A DNA stretch of 64,000 nt, taken from assembly GCA_002418835.1 (NCBI GenBank), contig DIEX01000030.1:1-64000 (forward strand), read 5' to 3'. This document shows, piece after piece, positions 52,306 to 62,415 of this stretch (positions within the stretch are counted from its first letter, which is position 1; each line of letters begins with the position of its first letter). The DNA is from Spirochaetia bacterium UBA5763. Its GTDB lineage: Bacteria > Spirochaetota > UBA4802 > UBA5550. Position numbers and translations under genes: made by a program. The notes beneath the pieces are model-generated. The model was not told the origin of the DNA. It saw only the letters and a list, made by a program, of their open reading frames with translations, and ran no database searches.

Positions 52306-53130
52306 TTACTGGCCAATGCCGTATTTAATTAAAAGCCCCTCAAGCTCATCAGTAGTAAGCGGAGTGGGAATTACAAAATTGGAATTACCATCTATAGATT
52401 TGCACAACTTTCTGTACTCATCCGCCTGATTAGCTGCCGGATCAAATTCAATAACAGTCTTCCTGTTGATCTCCGCACGCTGGACCATGTTATCTCTCGG
52501 AACAAAATGGATCATCTGTGTGCCGAGTTTCTCCGCAAGAGCCTCAATTAAATCTTTTTCGAAATCAACATTCCTGCTGTTGCAGATAAGCCCGCCAAGA
52601 CGCACTACCCCTGATTCAGCAAATTTCACTATGCCTTTGCAGATATTATTTGCCGCATACATGGCCATCATCTCCCCTGATACAACAATGTAGATCTCCT
52701 CCGCCTTGCCGTCACGGATCGGCATTGCAAACCCCCCGCATACAACGTCGCCAAGGACATCGTAGAAAACATAATCCAGAATATTGTCTCCTGAATAGGC
52801 GCCAAGCTGCTCAAGAAGATTAATTGAAGTGATTATTCCCCTCCCGGCACATCCCACACCCGGTTCAGGGCCTCCTGATTCAACGCATTTTGTTTCTTTA
52901 AATCCCGGCTTGACAACATCCTCAAGTAAAAGGTCTTCACCTTCAGTCCTGAGTGTATCAAGCACAGTCTGCTGCACCAGTCCTCCAAGCAGAAGCCTTG
53001 TTGAATCTGCTTTAGGGTCACATCCAACAACCATTACTTTTTTCCCCATCTCCGCAAGTGCAGCCACGGTGTTCTGTGTTGTTGTGGACTTGCCGATTCC
53101 CCCTTTCCCGTAAATCGCTATCTTCCTCAT
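52306..53130 (-). CDS. nifH: Nitrogenase iron protein NifH
   Basis: 274 aa from ATG 53130 (MRKIAIYGKGGIGKSTT), which has GAGGAG upstream; a longer frame reaching 53175 would cross the promoter and is rejected. Walker A GKGGIGKST (9-17 region), [4Fe-4S] ligands Cys94 (GVGCAGRG) and Cys131 (VVCGGFAMP), and Arg97, the residue ADP-ribosylated by DraT in some bacteria. NifH donates electrons to NifDK with ATP hydrolysis. First gene of the operon; sigma-54 promoter about 40 bp upstream. Confidence 0.99.
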   Translation of the reverse strand: MRKIAIYGKGGIGKSTTTQNTVAALAEMGKKVMVVGCDPKADSTRLLLGGLVQQTVLDTLRTEGEDLLLEDVVKPGFKETKCVESGGPEPGVGCAGRGIITSINLLEQLGAYSGDNILDYVFYDVLGDVVCGGFAMPIRDGKAEEIYIVVSGEMMAMYAANNICKGIVKFAESGVVRLGGLICNSRNVDFEKDLIEALAEKLGTQMIHFVPRDNMVQRAEINRKTVIEFDPAANQADEYRKLCKSIDGNSNFVIPTPLTTDELEGLLIKYGIGQ

Positions 53131-53170
53131 CAGTAAATCTCCTCTATAATTGATTACTGATATTGTAATA

Positions 53171-53186
53171 AGCATTAAGCATGCCA
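53171..53186 (-). promoter_or_regulatory. Sigma-54 (-24/-12) promoter of the nif operon
   Basis: The minus strand reads TGGCATGCTTAATGCT, matching TGGCACG-N4-TTGCA with the invariant GG and GC 10 bp apart. Transcription should start near 53160, about 30 bp before the nifH ATG. This implies control by an enhancer-binding activator (NifA or a similar protein). Confidence 0.8.
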
Positions 53187-53375
53187 GAATTGGCCGAACA
53201 GGAATAAAAAACGGGGTGTAGAGTTGAATGGCTGGAAGTTAACATCAATGTAATAGTTTGCGGATCTTTTCTTTTTCAATTAGATATTGATGCAGGTTGG
53301 AGAGACTCAATTTGCCTTGCTTCTTACATGAGATAAGTGACCTCTTTTATTTTTTTATAAAAATACTTCCAAAAT

Positions 53376-53391
53376 TGTAAAATGAAATACA
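53376..53391. promoter_or_regulatory. Possible NifA-type upstream site (TGT-N10-ACA)
   Basis: TGTAAAATGAAATACA fits the NifA consensus TGT-N10-ACA about 190 bp upstream of the -24 element. The region 53187-53584 is AT-rich and otherwise without genes, so a chance match is quite possible. Confidence 0.3.
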
Positions 53392-53584
53392 GTATAAATA
53401 CAATTATGTTTTATTGAAATACCTGCTGTTATAAATATAAAATATCCATCCCTCTCCTGAACAGATAAAACAGCCATTCCAGGCCACGCTAAAAAGCTTG
53501 ACTTAAATCAAAGCCGTGAAAATATTAATTATAAAGCATTCAGGCTATGCCCCTGTTTAAATTTGCCGCGGAGAATTTCGAAAA

Positions 53585-54460
53585 ATGGATTATTCTGAAT
53601 ATACATCCGGTAACACAAAAGTCAGCGAGTATATGGTTCCCATGACTGATGGAGTCTCGCTGAAAATTATCGATTTTAATCCCGGAAAATCTGTCAGTGA
53701 AAAACCGTCAGTCATTTTTATTGCCGGCTGGATCTCTCTTATAAACGGATGGCAGGGTGTACTAAAAGAACTGACCGCAGAATACAGAACATACTATATA
53801 GAGTCCAGAGAAAAGCAGTCATCTATACTGCCTGAAAAAGTAAAAGTAAGTTTTACTATGGAGAGAATAAAGGAGGATATCAACAACCTGGTTGATAAGC
53901 TTATCCCTGAAAACGAAAAATTTGTTCTGGCAGGGAGTTCTCTTGGTGCATCGGCAATTCTTGAATTCTCTGCATCAGGGAAGCGAAAACCTGAATGCGC
54001 AATACTCGTGGGACCAAATGAGGAGTTCCGCTTTCCGAAATTCATTGGAGCCATAATCCCGCTTATCCACCCTGCGATGTACTTTGCAGTGAGGCCGTTC
54101 ATCAAATGGTATCTCCGCAATTTCCGTCTCGACAAAAAGAAAGAGAGAGCCCAGGTCGAGAAATATGAGAAGACAATTAATCTTGCAGACCCGTACAAAC
54201 TGAAAGCAAACGCCCTTGCATTGAAAAACTACTCCATCTGGAACAGGATACAGGGAATAGCAACACCATGTCTCATTTTCGGAGCAACAACCGACAAACT
54301 CCATTCAACTGAAAATATGAAGAGACTCGTTGAACTCATACCTGAAGTACAGTATATTGAACTTGCAGGCAACACCGACACCCACAGCGAAAAAGCCGGA
54401 AGGATCATGGTGGATTACCTGGGACAGAGGGAATACAGAAACTTCAGCAGTAGAGTGTAG
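53585..54460 (+). CDS. Alpha/beta hydrolase
   Basis: 291 aa. The nucleophile elbow is GSSLGAS (about residue 119-125; Ser within G-S-S-L-G), the oxyanion region is IFIAGWISLINGWQ, a likely acid lies in FGATTDKLHS and the catalytic His in NTDTHSEKAG. Esterase, lipase or thioesterase-type activity is expected; substrate unknown. It starts about 400 bp from nifH on the opposite strand and is convergent with the RND gene (6 bp between stops). An AATTTCG stretch rather than a clear ribosome site precedes the ATG. Confidence 0.85.
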   Translation: MDYSEYTSGNTKVSEYMVPMTDGVSLKIIDFNPGKSVSEKPSVIFIAGWISLINGWQGVLKELTAEYRTYYIESREKQSSILPEKVKVSFTMERIKEDINNLVDKLIPENEKFVLAGSSLGASAILEFSASGKRKPECAILVGPNEEFRFPKFIGAIIPLIHPAMYFAVRPFIKWYLRNFRLDKKKERAQVEKYEKTINLADPYKLKANALALKNYSIWNRIQGIATPCLIFGATTDKLHSTENMKRLVELIPEVQYIELAGNTDTHSEKAGRIMVDYLGQREYRNFSSRV

Positions 54461-54466
54461 CTGAAG

Positions 54467-57400
54467 CTACATCTCATCCGGCCTGAATTTACTTTCAATC
54501 TTCTCTCTGAATATATCGATATATTCAAATACCGCGGGTACAACAACCAGCGTAATCAGAGTTGAAACGATAAGTCCTCCCATGATAGCAATACCCATAC
54601 CAGTCCTGTACTTGGCAGCTTCACCTGCACCTATTGCCACAGGAAGAGTTCCGGCTAACATCGCAAATGTTGTCATAAGGATCGGCCTGAGCCTTATATG
54701 CCCGGCCTTCATTATAGCTTCTTTTCTTGACATCCCTGCCCTTACACCCTCAAGTGCAAAGTCCACCATAAGTATCGAGTTTTTAGTAACAAGCCCCAGC
54801 AGCATAATAATACCAATCATGCTGAACATATCCATCATCTTCCCCGTGAGATAAAGTGAGAGAAACGCTCCTGACAGAGCCGGGGGAAGAGCCAGCAAAA
54901 TGGTGAGCGGAGTAATGAAAGATTCATACAAACTCGCAAGAACAAGATAAATAAATATCAGCGAAAGGACGAATGCCACAATTATATTCTTAACCATATC
55001 CTGGAAGCTGTCAGCCTGGCCGATAAATCCGTAAGTCACACCTTCCGGGAGAGGGAGTTCTTTCGCAATAATCTCCCTGGTCCTGTCAATAGCTGTACCT
55101 ATTGCTCCACCTTTTGCAAGGTTGGCATATATCTGAACAGCGCGTGCCCTGTCCTGACGGAGAATTATAGATGGGCCTGTTGAAGTGCTTGCCGTAGCAA
55201 TGGCAGATAGAGGAACAAGCCTGTTCTGCATATTCGGAACCCTGGTCTCACCGAAAGCCTTGCGGAGATCACGCTGATTTTCCTGCAACCTTACCCTTAC
55301 ATCATACTCAATCCCTTTATCCCTGTAACGTCCTGCAACAGCGCCCTGGACATGATAACGGAGCTCAGTACCTGCAGTTTTATTATTCACACCGGCCATG
55401 AGCATCCGTGCTTCATCCATCCTGATTTGAAGTTCAGGTACACCGGCTTCCATACTGGTTTTGATCTCTGTTAAATCAGGAATTGTTTTAAGTTTCTCCA
55501 TCAGTTTTTTCGTATAGTCATTAAGCATATCCAGATCTTCGCCCTTAATATTCAGCATATAGGATTTGTTGCTCCCACCTCCACCGCCCGTCCTGGTATA
55601 GTTATCCACAGACGGCTTGGCATAGGCAAACTCCTTCATCATGGAACGGAGCACATCTTTCAGTTCAGCAGTGGTTTTTGTTCTCTCCTTTCTCGGTACC
55701 ATAAATATTCCGAGCGAGGCCTTGTTATAACCGGCAGAACCGGTCCCAACCTGTATTGTCATAAAATCGAGTTCAGGTATTGTCTTAACTTTATCGGCAA
55801 TCTTCTGAGCTACATCATTTGTCCCTGCAAGAGAAGTTCCCGGAGCAAGTTCAATATTCAGCAGGTATTCACCCTCGTCAGGATCCGGCTGGAATGTTTT
55901 CTTCACCGCTCCGCAAGCCAATAGACTCCCGAAAAACACTGCACTTGTTACAATTAGAATGATGACCGGATGATCAATTGAGAACCTCACTGTCTTCATA
56001 TATAAATGCTCAATCCAGTTCTGGAACCTGTCAAAAGTAGTAACTACTATATTTTTTGCCTTCCCCTTTGTCCCGGCGAAGTAAGCGCTGAGCAGAGGCG
56101 CGATTGTCAGAGCATCGAATAAACTTATCACCATTGCGAATACTACAGTAAGCCCGAACTGTTTGAAAAAACGTCCCATTATGCCTTCCAAAAAACCTAT
56201 AGGGAGAAACACTGCTATGATTGTAAGTGATGTCGCAATAACAGCCAGCATAACCTCCATTGTACCGGTCTCCGCGGCTTCAAATGGTTTGAGCCCATCT
56301 TCAATTTTTCTGAATATATTCTCCCGCACAACAATTGCGTCATCAACCAGGAGTCCTATGGTGAGAGACAACGCCAGAAGAGTCATCATATTTATAGTAA
56401 AACCCATGAAGTACATAAGCATGAACGCGCCGATAATGGAGTTAGGAATTGCAATACCTGTAATTATAGTTGAACGTATATTCCCCAGGAAGAGATAGAC
56501 CACCAGTACCGCGAGGATTATACCTATAACCATTGTTTCCTTAACGTCATCTATATTATTCCTGATCATCTTTGCCATATCATAAACGAAGAGAAGCTTG
56601 GAATTGCCTTCAGCCTTTGAAACAATTCCATTAACAGTATCGATTTTTTTCATTATACCATCGGCGACTGAAACAGTATTCGCCCCTGACTGTTTGAATA
56701 TATCAAGTATAAGGCAGGTTCTCTGTTCCCGTTTAATTATTCCGGCTTTATTTTTTTTATTCTCCTTACCCTTTCCGTCGGGACTGTTTTCCCTTACCGG
56801 ATAATAGAAAGAAGCCATTGTAGTCTTATCCGCAGCACCATCGCGGACAGTACCAAGGCGGCTGATAGTTGTGGGATTATTAAAGTCACCGGAAAACTGC
56901 ACAACTGTGTTGCGAAGCTGGTCAAGAGACTTGAATTCACCGATTGTTCTGAATACGGTTAGTTTATCCCCATCCTCATACTCACCCACAGGAACGTTGA
57001 CGCCGGAGTTCTGCAGTCTGTTTACTACAGTGAGTGCTGAAATCTGGTGTTCATTCAGTTTGTTTCTGTCTAGATCCACGCGGATCTCACGCCTGGTTCC
57101 ACCAGAAATCCTCAGTTCGCCTACACCTTCAACCTGCTCAAAAACAGGTTTAATCTTCTCTTTAACTACATCATACATTTCGGTAGGGGGGAGATCTGAA
57201 ACAAAGGCAAGAGTAATAATCGGAACATCAGTAAAATCAAATTGCCTCACAATAGGTTCATCTTCAAGATCATCCGGCAGGCTTCTTCGGGCGAAAGAAA
57301 CCTTTTCCCTCATCTTCTCTTCGGCATATCTTATATCCACATCAAAATCAAACTCTGATACAACAATTGAAACTCCCTCCAGATTCCGCGAAGAGAGCCG

Positions 57401-57634
57401 TTTGATCCCGGCGATTGTGGCAACCTGTTCCTCTATTGGCTTCGTAATAAGTTTTTCAATCTCTTCAGGGGAAGTTCCGGGATAGGTTGTGTAAACAACT
57501 ACAACCGGAAAATCTATCGGAGGAAACAGATCAACCCCGATCCTGTTGAAACCAATTGTACCCATAACCACCATCAGAATTACAAGACAGGCCATAAATA
57601 TAGGTCTTTTAATAGATAATCGCGCGATATTCAT
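54467..57634 (-). CDS. RND family efflux transporter (AcrB/HAE1-type)
   Basis: 1055 aa inner-membrane pump with two-fold repeat: TM1 near 11-30 (PIFMACLVILMVVMGTIGF), large periplasmic loop beginning GVDLFPPIDFPVVVV, six-TM blocks around 345-540 and 885-1040. Motifs include YPGTSPEEIEKLITKPIEEQV, ALSLTIGLLVDDAIVVREN (the acidic pair VDD of the proton relay in TM4) and GLVTKNSILMVDFA. Neither a membrane-fusion protein nor a TolC-like channel gene is adjacent, so partners lie elsewhere. An outer-membrane-barrel-like gene lies 116 bp upstream on the same strand. Confidence 0.95.
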   Translation of the reverse strand: MNIARLSIKRPIFMACLVILMVVMGTIGFNRIGVDLFPPIDFPVVVVYTTYPGTSPEEIEKLITKPIEEQVATIAGIKRLSSRNLEGVSIVVSEFDFDVDIRYAEEKMREKVSFARRSLPDDLEDEPIVRQFDFTDVPIITLAFVSDLPPTEMYDVVKEKIKPVFEQVEGVGELRISGGTRREIRVDLDRNKLNEHQISALTVVNRLQNSGVNVPVGEYEDGDKLTVFRTIGEFKSLDQLRNTVVQFSGDFNNPTTISRLGTVRDGAADKTTMASFYYPVRENSPDGKGKENKKNKAGIIKREQRTCLILDIFKQSGANTVSVADGIMKKIDTVNGIVSKAEGNSKLLFVYDMAKMIRNNIDDVKETMVIGIILAVLVVYLFLGNIRSTIITGIAIPNSIIGAFMLMYFMGFTINMMTLLALSLTIGLLVDDAIVVRENIFRKIEDGLKPFEAAETGTMEVMLAVIATSLTIIAVFLPIGFLEGIMGRFFKQFGLTVVFAMVISLFDALTIAPLLSAYFAGTKGKAKNIVVTTFDRFQNWIEHLYMKTVRFSIDHPVIILIVTSAVFFGSLLACGAVKKTFQPDPDEGEYLLNIELAPGTSLAGTNDVAQKIADKVKTIPELDFMTIQVGTGSAGYNKASLGIFMVPRKERTKTTAELKDVLRSMMKEFAYAKPSVDNYTRTGGGGGSNKSYMLNIKGEDLDMLNDYTKKLMEKLKTIPDLTEIKTSMEAGVPELQIRMDEARMLMAGVNNKTAGTELRYHVQGAVAGRYRDKGIEYDVRVRLQENQRDLRKAFGETRVPNMQNRLVPLSAIATASTSTGPSIILRQDRARAVQIYANLAKGGAIGTAIDRTREIIAKELPLPEGVTYGFIGQADSFQDMVKNIIVAFVLSLIFIYLVLASLYESFITPLTILLALPPALSGAFLSLYLTGKMMDMFSMIGIIMLLGLVTKNSILMVDFALEGVRAGMSRKEAIMKAGHIRLRPILMTTFAMLAGTLPVAIGAGEAAKYRTGMGIAIMGGLIVSTLITLVVVPAVFEYIDIFREKIESKFRPDEM

Positions 57635-57750
57635 GTTACTCTTCCAGATGGTTAAGATTTTCTTATAAAAGCAGAGATGATATACACACTGTTACCCGAA
57701 TACTGATTAATCAAGTAATTAACGAATTCAATAAAAATTTTATAGAAACC

Positions 57751-58488
57751 TCAGATTCTAAATTCAAGCCCGATAACTGCATAATGAAACATTGAGAAAG
57801 TGTAAACCTCATTATTATCAGCGCCCCCTTCAAGGAGCCTGTAGCCCGCCATAACCGCTGCTGTATCGTTAAACCTGAAGAGAGCCCCTGCGAAAAAATC
57901 CTCTGCTCGCCCGTATGGAGACCATGCTCCATCACCGTAAACAAGAAAAGATATTCTGTCAGAGGCAATCCATTCGAGGTAAAGATTTATGAGCGGCACT
58001 GCTCCGGTATTGGAAAGCTCCCCTTTCTGAGAGCTGCTCTCCAGAGTTATCTCCGCGTCACGGATCTTCCCTGTTAACCCTGCTCCGGCCTTAAGGCTGC
58101 TGCTGTTCAAAAAGTAATACCTTGCAGTCATTCTGTAGGAGTCAAACCTGAACATTGCCTTAACCTCTTCACCTTCATTAAAAACAAGTCCGTCATAATA
58201 AACTGTTTTATCAAGAGTACCACGAGCTTCAAGCCGCAGCAGCGATGCCATAAACCCGATATATAAAGGAAAGTCAAACTCATACCCGGCCTCAATTCTC
58301 GGTGAAAATACCGGATCGCTGTCAAGATCATCCGTGTAGGAGAGTTTTGTCCCTGTATCACCCGGGAGTTTTACATCATTATATGAGGAGAATACAGCAG
58401 CCCCCTGAAATGTAGTTATAAACTCTGCGGCTCCATAATTACTAAAAATTAGTAAACATAGTGTCATATATGATAATTTTCTCTTCAT
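57751..58488 (-). CDS. Putative outer-membrane beta-barrel protein
   Basis: 245 aa. A signal peptide (KRKLSYMTLCLLIFSNYGAAE) is followed by alternating polar/aromatic strands (FRFDSYRMTARYYFLN, SLKAGAGLTGKIRDAEITLE, AVMAGYRLLEGG) and the C-terminal residues IGLEFRI, ending in an aromatic-x-hydrophobic pattern like a Bam signal. About eight strands are plausible. No family assigned. AAGGGGAA precedes the ATG. Possibly co-transcribed with the RND pump. Confidence 0.75.
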   Translation of the reverse strand: MKRKLSYMTLCLLIFSNYGAAEFITTFQGAAVFSSYNDVKLPGDTGTKLSYTDDLDSDPVFSPRIEAGYEFDFPLYIGFMASLLRLEARGTLDKTVYYDGLVFNEGEEVKAMFRFDSYRMTARYYFLNSSSLKAGAGLTGKIRDAEITLESSSQKGELSNTGAVPLINLYLEWIASDRISFLVYGDGAWSPYGRAEDFFAGALFRFNDTAAVMAGYRLLEGGADNNEVYTFSMFHYAVIGLEFRI

Positions 58489-58862
58489 ATTATATTCCCC
58501 TTTGTTCTCTTTATTTTTGAAATGACAGTTTGATGTTCTGATTCAATCGTAAAATGCTATAGTTCAAAAATCGGTTTATTGAAACCTCACTTATGTAAAT
58601 AATAATCATTTCTTTATATATGATATTCAATTCCTTCAGGGTAATCAATAATTTAATAAACTTCTTAATAACTTTTTTATGGTCATTTTCTGACATATCA
58701 GCGGATGTCTTGCCTTAAGAGAAAAGTTTATCTATCATTATAAAATGAATCTTTATTAAGAAAAACTTTTTTGCAGTTTATTATTTCAGTATACTTGAAT
58801 ATAGTGCATCATGCCGGAAATTCCCGGTTTAAAAGTTATCCATAAATAAACCTGATGAGCCA
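58489..58862. other. Divergent intergenic region, no gene seen
   Basis: 374 bp of AT-rich sequence between the outer-membrane protein and the histidine kinase, which are transcribed away from each other. A minus-strand frame at 58511-58696 is rich in Ile/Asn/Lys and has no ribosome site, so I do not call it. Promoters are presumably here but not identified. Confidence 0.5.
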
Positions 58863-60785
58863 TTGCTGAAGATGAGAACAGACCCCGGTTTAAATAAACC
58901 TGACGATGGAGAGGAAAAACTGCGACGCATTTTCCTTGCCGCTCCTGTCGGTATAGGGATGGTTAGCAACCGTGTAATCCTTGAGGCAAATGAAACGCTC
59001 TGCCGCATGACAGGATATTCAAAAGCGGAAATTATCGGGAGAAATTCCCGTTTTCTTTACTCTACTGAAGATGAATATAATTATGTCGGTAAGGAAAAAT
59101 ATGAGCGGATAAGAGATACAGGTATTGGCACTGTTGAAACACGATGGATAAAGAAAGATGGTATTATAATAGATATAATGCTCAGCTCCTCTCCCATTGA
59201 CAGAGAGGATTTTTCAAAAGGTGTAACATTCACCGCTCTGGACATAACGGATAGAAAAAAAACCGAGCAGGCTCTCATCTCAAGTGAATCGAAATACAGG
59301 GAGCTTGTTGAACTTGCTGTAGACGGGATAATGTTAGGCTCTAATGACGGATTAATTGTAAGTCTTAATTCCCGGATGGAGAAAATGACAGGTAAAAAGA
59401 GAGAAGACCTTATAGGTCTTCACATAAGGGAACTCTTCACAGATGATTCACTGAAAAAAAGACCATTACAGTTTAACCTCCTCAAAGAAGGGGAAACAGT
59501 AATCAATGAAAGAGTTCTGAAACGCGATGACGAAGTAAACATTATAGTAGAGACCCACTCCAGGATGATGCCTGACGGCACATTCCAGTCTATTTTTCGT
59601 GATGTGACAGAGAAACAAAAAATTGCAGAAAGTCTTCAGCGTGCTCAGAAGCTGGATTCACTTGCAACACTTGCCGGCGGCATTGCCCACGATTTCAACA
59701 ACATGCTTGGCGGTATGCTGGGATACATCGACCTTGCCAGGAACTACAGCAAACGTATTGAGGATACAGCGGAATACCTTGACAAGGCAATGACAGTCTT
59801 TGACAGAGCTAAGAATCTTACGGGGCAGCTTATGACCTTTGCGCGCGGCGGCGACCCCTCTCTTAAAACAGAGAGCTTTGCCACTGTACTGAGAGAGTAC
59901 GCATCTTCAGCACTTGGCGGTTCTGATATAAAACACAGCTTTTCCATCCAGGAGGATCTGTGGCTCGCCAGAATCGACCGGTCTCAGATTGGCCAGGTGA
60001 TATATAATTTAGTTACAAACGCCAGGGAATTCATGAATCCTGACGGAGAGATACAGATCTCCGCAGGCAATATAACCAGGGAAAAAAGTAATCCGGGCCA
60101 GCTTAAGCCGGGCAATTATATTAAAGTCGAAATAAGCGACAGCGGAACAGGGATCCCCGATGACATGCTGCCGCATATATTCGATCCGTTTTTTACAACC
60201 AAGAAAAAGGGGAACGGCCTGGGCCTTTCCACCTCATATTCTATTATATTGAGACATGGAGGATCACTGGATGTTGAATCCGTTTACGGAAAGGGGAGCA
60301 GGTTCTGGTTCTATCTCCCTGCTGTAATGTCTGAAACAGGAGAGGGAGCAACTTCGGAATCAGTGATACATAAAGGCAGCGGCCTGATACTGATTATGGA
60401 TGACGAGTATTTCATAAGGGAGATCATATCGCAGATGCTTGAGCACATGGGCTACCGGGCAATTCAGGCTTCGGGGGGTGCTGAGCTGCTGGAGCAATAT
60501 AAAAGTCATAAAGATAATCCCGAACTTAAATGTATCATACTGGATCTCACAATCCCGGGTGGTATGGGTGGAAAGGAAACAGCTGCTGAGATAAGGAAAC
60601 AGGACAGTAAAATTCCTGTAATAGCCTCAAGCGGATATTCAAGTGATATGGTAATGTCCGATCCTGAATCTTACGGATTTTCAGACAGCATCAGAAAGCC
60701 CTTTACTATAAATGAGCTCTCCATGCTGCTGAACAGACATATTAAATTGCAGGCTACTTTTCGTGGTTCTTCAAATAATTTTTAA
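58863..60785 (+). CDS. PAS-PAS hybrid histidine kinase with C-terminal receiver
   Basis: 640 aa, cytoplasmic (no TM). Two PAS domains (about 22-135 and 142-252), HisKA with phospho-acceptor His276 in GGIAHDFNNML, HATPase (NLVTNAREF, SDSGTGIPDD, GNGLGLSTS) and a receiver domain (about 505-630) with Asp561 in IILDLTIPGGMGG and the late Lys in IRKPFTI. The TTG at 58863 is the longest start; ATG at 58872 is as likely. Stimulus unknown; PAS domains could bind haem, flavin or metabolites. No separate response regulator is adjacent. Its 3' end overlaps rsgA (convergent) by 32 bp. Confidence 0.93.
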   Translation: MLKMRTDPGLNKPDDGEEKLRRIFLAAPVGIGMVSNRVILEANETLCRMTGYSKAEIIGRNSRFLYSTEDEYNYVGKEKYERIRDTGIGTVETRWIKKDGIIIDIMLSSSPIDREDFSKGVTFTALDITDRKKTEQALISSESKYRELVELAVDGIMLGSNDGLIVSLNSRMEKMTGKKREDLIGLHIRELFTDDSLKKRPLQFNLLKEGETVINERVLKRDDEVNIIVETHSRMMPDGTFQSIFRDVTEKQKIAESLQRAQKLDSLATLAGGIAHDFNNMLGGMLGYIDLARNYSKRIEDTAEYLDKAMTVFDRAKNLTGQLMTFARGGDPSLKTESFATVLREYASSALGGSDIKHSFSIQEDLWLARIDRSQIGQVIYNLVTNAREFMNPDGEIQISAGNITREKSNPGQLKPGNYIKVEISDSGTGIPDDMLPHIFDPFFTTKKKGNGLGLSTSYSIILRHGGSLDVESVYGKGSRFWFYLPAVMSETGEGATSESVIHKGSGLILIMDDEYFIREIISQMLEHMGYRAIQASGGAELLEQYKSHKDNPELKCIILDLTIPGGMGGKETAAEIRKQDSKIPVIASSGYSSDMVMSDPESYGFSDSIRKPFTINELSMLLNRHIKLQATFRGSSNNF

Positions 60786-61830
60786 CAAGCTTTGAAAGGG
60801 CCTTGTCACGCGCCTTCCTTTCAAGCCTCCCCTTTTCACTCTTCATCATCTCAAGCGACATCATCTCGTTTCTTATGGTTATGTAATTCTGATACCTTGC
60901 ATACTCTATCTCCCCTTCCGAAACAAGCTGAAGTACCGCGCACCCCGGCTCATCTGTGTGTGAACAGTCGCTGAATCTGCATTCCTCAGCAGCTTCAGCA
61001 ATTTCAGTAAATGCCGCGTCAAGAGATTCAGTGTCACCGAAAGGCCTCAGTTCCCTGAGTCCCGGAGTATCGATCACCATTGAGCAGTTGCCAAGAGGAA
61101 AAAGCTCCCTGCGGGTTGTGGTGTGCCTACCCCGTTTGTCATCTTCGCGAAGCGCACCTGTTCTCTGAACATCTCTTTCTAAAAGATTATTGATGAGAGC
61201 GGATTTTCCCGCACCAGAAGGCCCGGTGAATGCTGCCGTAACTCCCTGTTCGAGGAGTTCCCGCACCAGTTCCATCCCTTCCCCGGTTTTCGCGCTCACC
61301 ATAAGAACAGGGATATCTCCCGCGACTGCGCGGGCCGTTGTGATAAAATCTGTTCTTTCACTTTCAGAGCAGAGGTCGCACTTGTTGAGTATGATTACAG
61401 GTTTTGCTCCCCCGTCACTTACCATCACGATATATCTCTCAATACCCCGCTGAGTAAAGTTCCGCCCTCCGTCAAGGGACGCTACGATAAACATAATATC
61501 GATGTTTGAGGCAATCACCTGCTCATCAAACCTCTTACCTGCCGCAAGACGTGAGAATAAACTGCTTCTGTCAAGAACCCTCTCTATGATCAGAAGGTCA
61601 CTCTCTCCACGAAGCAGCACCCAGTCACCAACTGCCGGGTAATCAGCGCGCCCTGCGGCTATATACTGAAAATGCCCCGAAACCTGAGCACTGCACCTCC
61701 CGGTCTCTGTTTCCACTTCATATATATAGCCGGCCTCCCCGACTACTCTCCCGGGAACAAGGCCTGAGCCGCTCCACCTGCGAAACTGCTCCTCAAAAAA
61801 TCCGTTCCACCCCAGATCAGAAAGTTTCAT
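60754..61830 (-). CDS. rsgA: Ribosome small-subunit assembly GTPase RsgA (YjeQ)
   Basis: 358 aa with the circularly permuted GTPase order: G4 NKCD, G5 SAKTGEG, G1 GPSGAGKSALIN, G3 DTPGLREL, flanked by an N-terminal OB fold (about 25-95) and a C-terminal zinc knuckle (CRFSDCSHTDEPGC). RsgA checks late 30S maturation. The next gene upstream (RNHCP protein) overlaps it by 4 bp. Confidence 0.96.
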   Translation of the reverse strand: MKLSDLGWNGFFEEQFRRWSGSGLVPGRVVGEAGYIYEVETETGRCSAQVSGHFQYIAAGRADYPAVGDWVLLRGESDLLIIERVLDRSSLFSRLAAGKRFDEQVIASNIDIMFIVASLDGGRNFTQRGIERYIVMVSDGGAKPVIILNKCDLCSESERTDFITTARAVAGDIPVLMVSAKTGEGMELVRELLEQGVTAAFTGPSGAGKSALINNLLERDVQRTGALREDDKRGRHTTTRRELFPLGNCSMVIDTPGLRELRPFGDTESLDAAFTEIAEAAEECRFSDCSHTDEPGCAVLQLVSEGEIEYARYQNYITIRNEMMSLEMMKSEKGRLERKARDKALSKLVKNYLKNHEK

Positions 61831-62225
61831 TTCGCACCCCCTGAATGCTTATACGAAATCTCTTCCCCTCTCCCTGTATTCACAGGTAATGGCGGCATTG
61901 CCGCAGGTTTAACCGCAAGTTTTAAAAGCTCTTCATGACTGTCATCACCTGCAATCCTGTTTGCACGGATAAAACCGCACTTCACGCATCTATGGATAAG
62001 AGACCACTCCCCGTCACCCTTTACCCATATACCGATGGGTTCCATCATACCTCTGCACACCGACATTCTGTCACCGGTCCGGAGGTCAACGTGCCTGCTC
62101 CAGAGGCATTCCGGGCAGTGATTTCTGTTTAATGTACCGCTTTGAGCGGCAAAAACTCCGCTGCCGCATTTTCCGCAGATAAATGCATTGCTTTCATTTT
62201 TATATGTATAATCAGTTCGCGACAT
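61827..62225 (-). CDS. RNHCP domain zinc-ribbon protein
   Basis: 132 aa from ATG 62225 with AAGAGGAA upstream; a hydrophobic N-terminal frame to 62300 is rejected. The name-giving motif RNHCPECLWSRHVD is present, with CGKCG before it and RCVKCG after, enough for two zinc sites. Family function is not established; coupling to rsgA by an ATGA overlap points to ribosome or RNA biology. C-terminal 25 residues are Pro/Ala-rich. Confidence 0.9.
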   Translation of the reverse strand: MSRTDYTYKNESNAFICGKCGSGVFAAQSGTLNRNHCPECLWSRHVDLRTGDRMSVCRGMMEPIGIWVKGDGEWSLIHRCVKCGFIRANRIAGDDSHEELLKLAVKPAAMPPLPVNTGRGEEISYKHSGGAK

Positions 62226-62415
62226 TGTATTCCTCTTAATAATAATTAAAAATATCAGAAACAGCAGTAATACAGAAAATTCTCTGTCTCTGTGCGGCAA
62301 AATTAAAATTATGGAATATGATGACCTGCTCTGTGTACACAGAGTGCAATTAAAGGATAGACTCGAAGTGATAAAACGCGGGAAAAATTTTTAAAAAATA
62401 AAATTCTGTCCGAAG

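Noticed and set aside
52306..53175. NifH start at 53175
   Set aside because: The extra 15 residues do not belong to NifH and would begin inside the sigma-54 promoter; ATG 53130 has a good ribosome site.
58511..58696. 61-aa minus-strand frame before the outer-membrane protein gene
   Set aside because: AT-rich composition (Ile, Asn, Lys), no ribosome site and no recognisable product.
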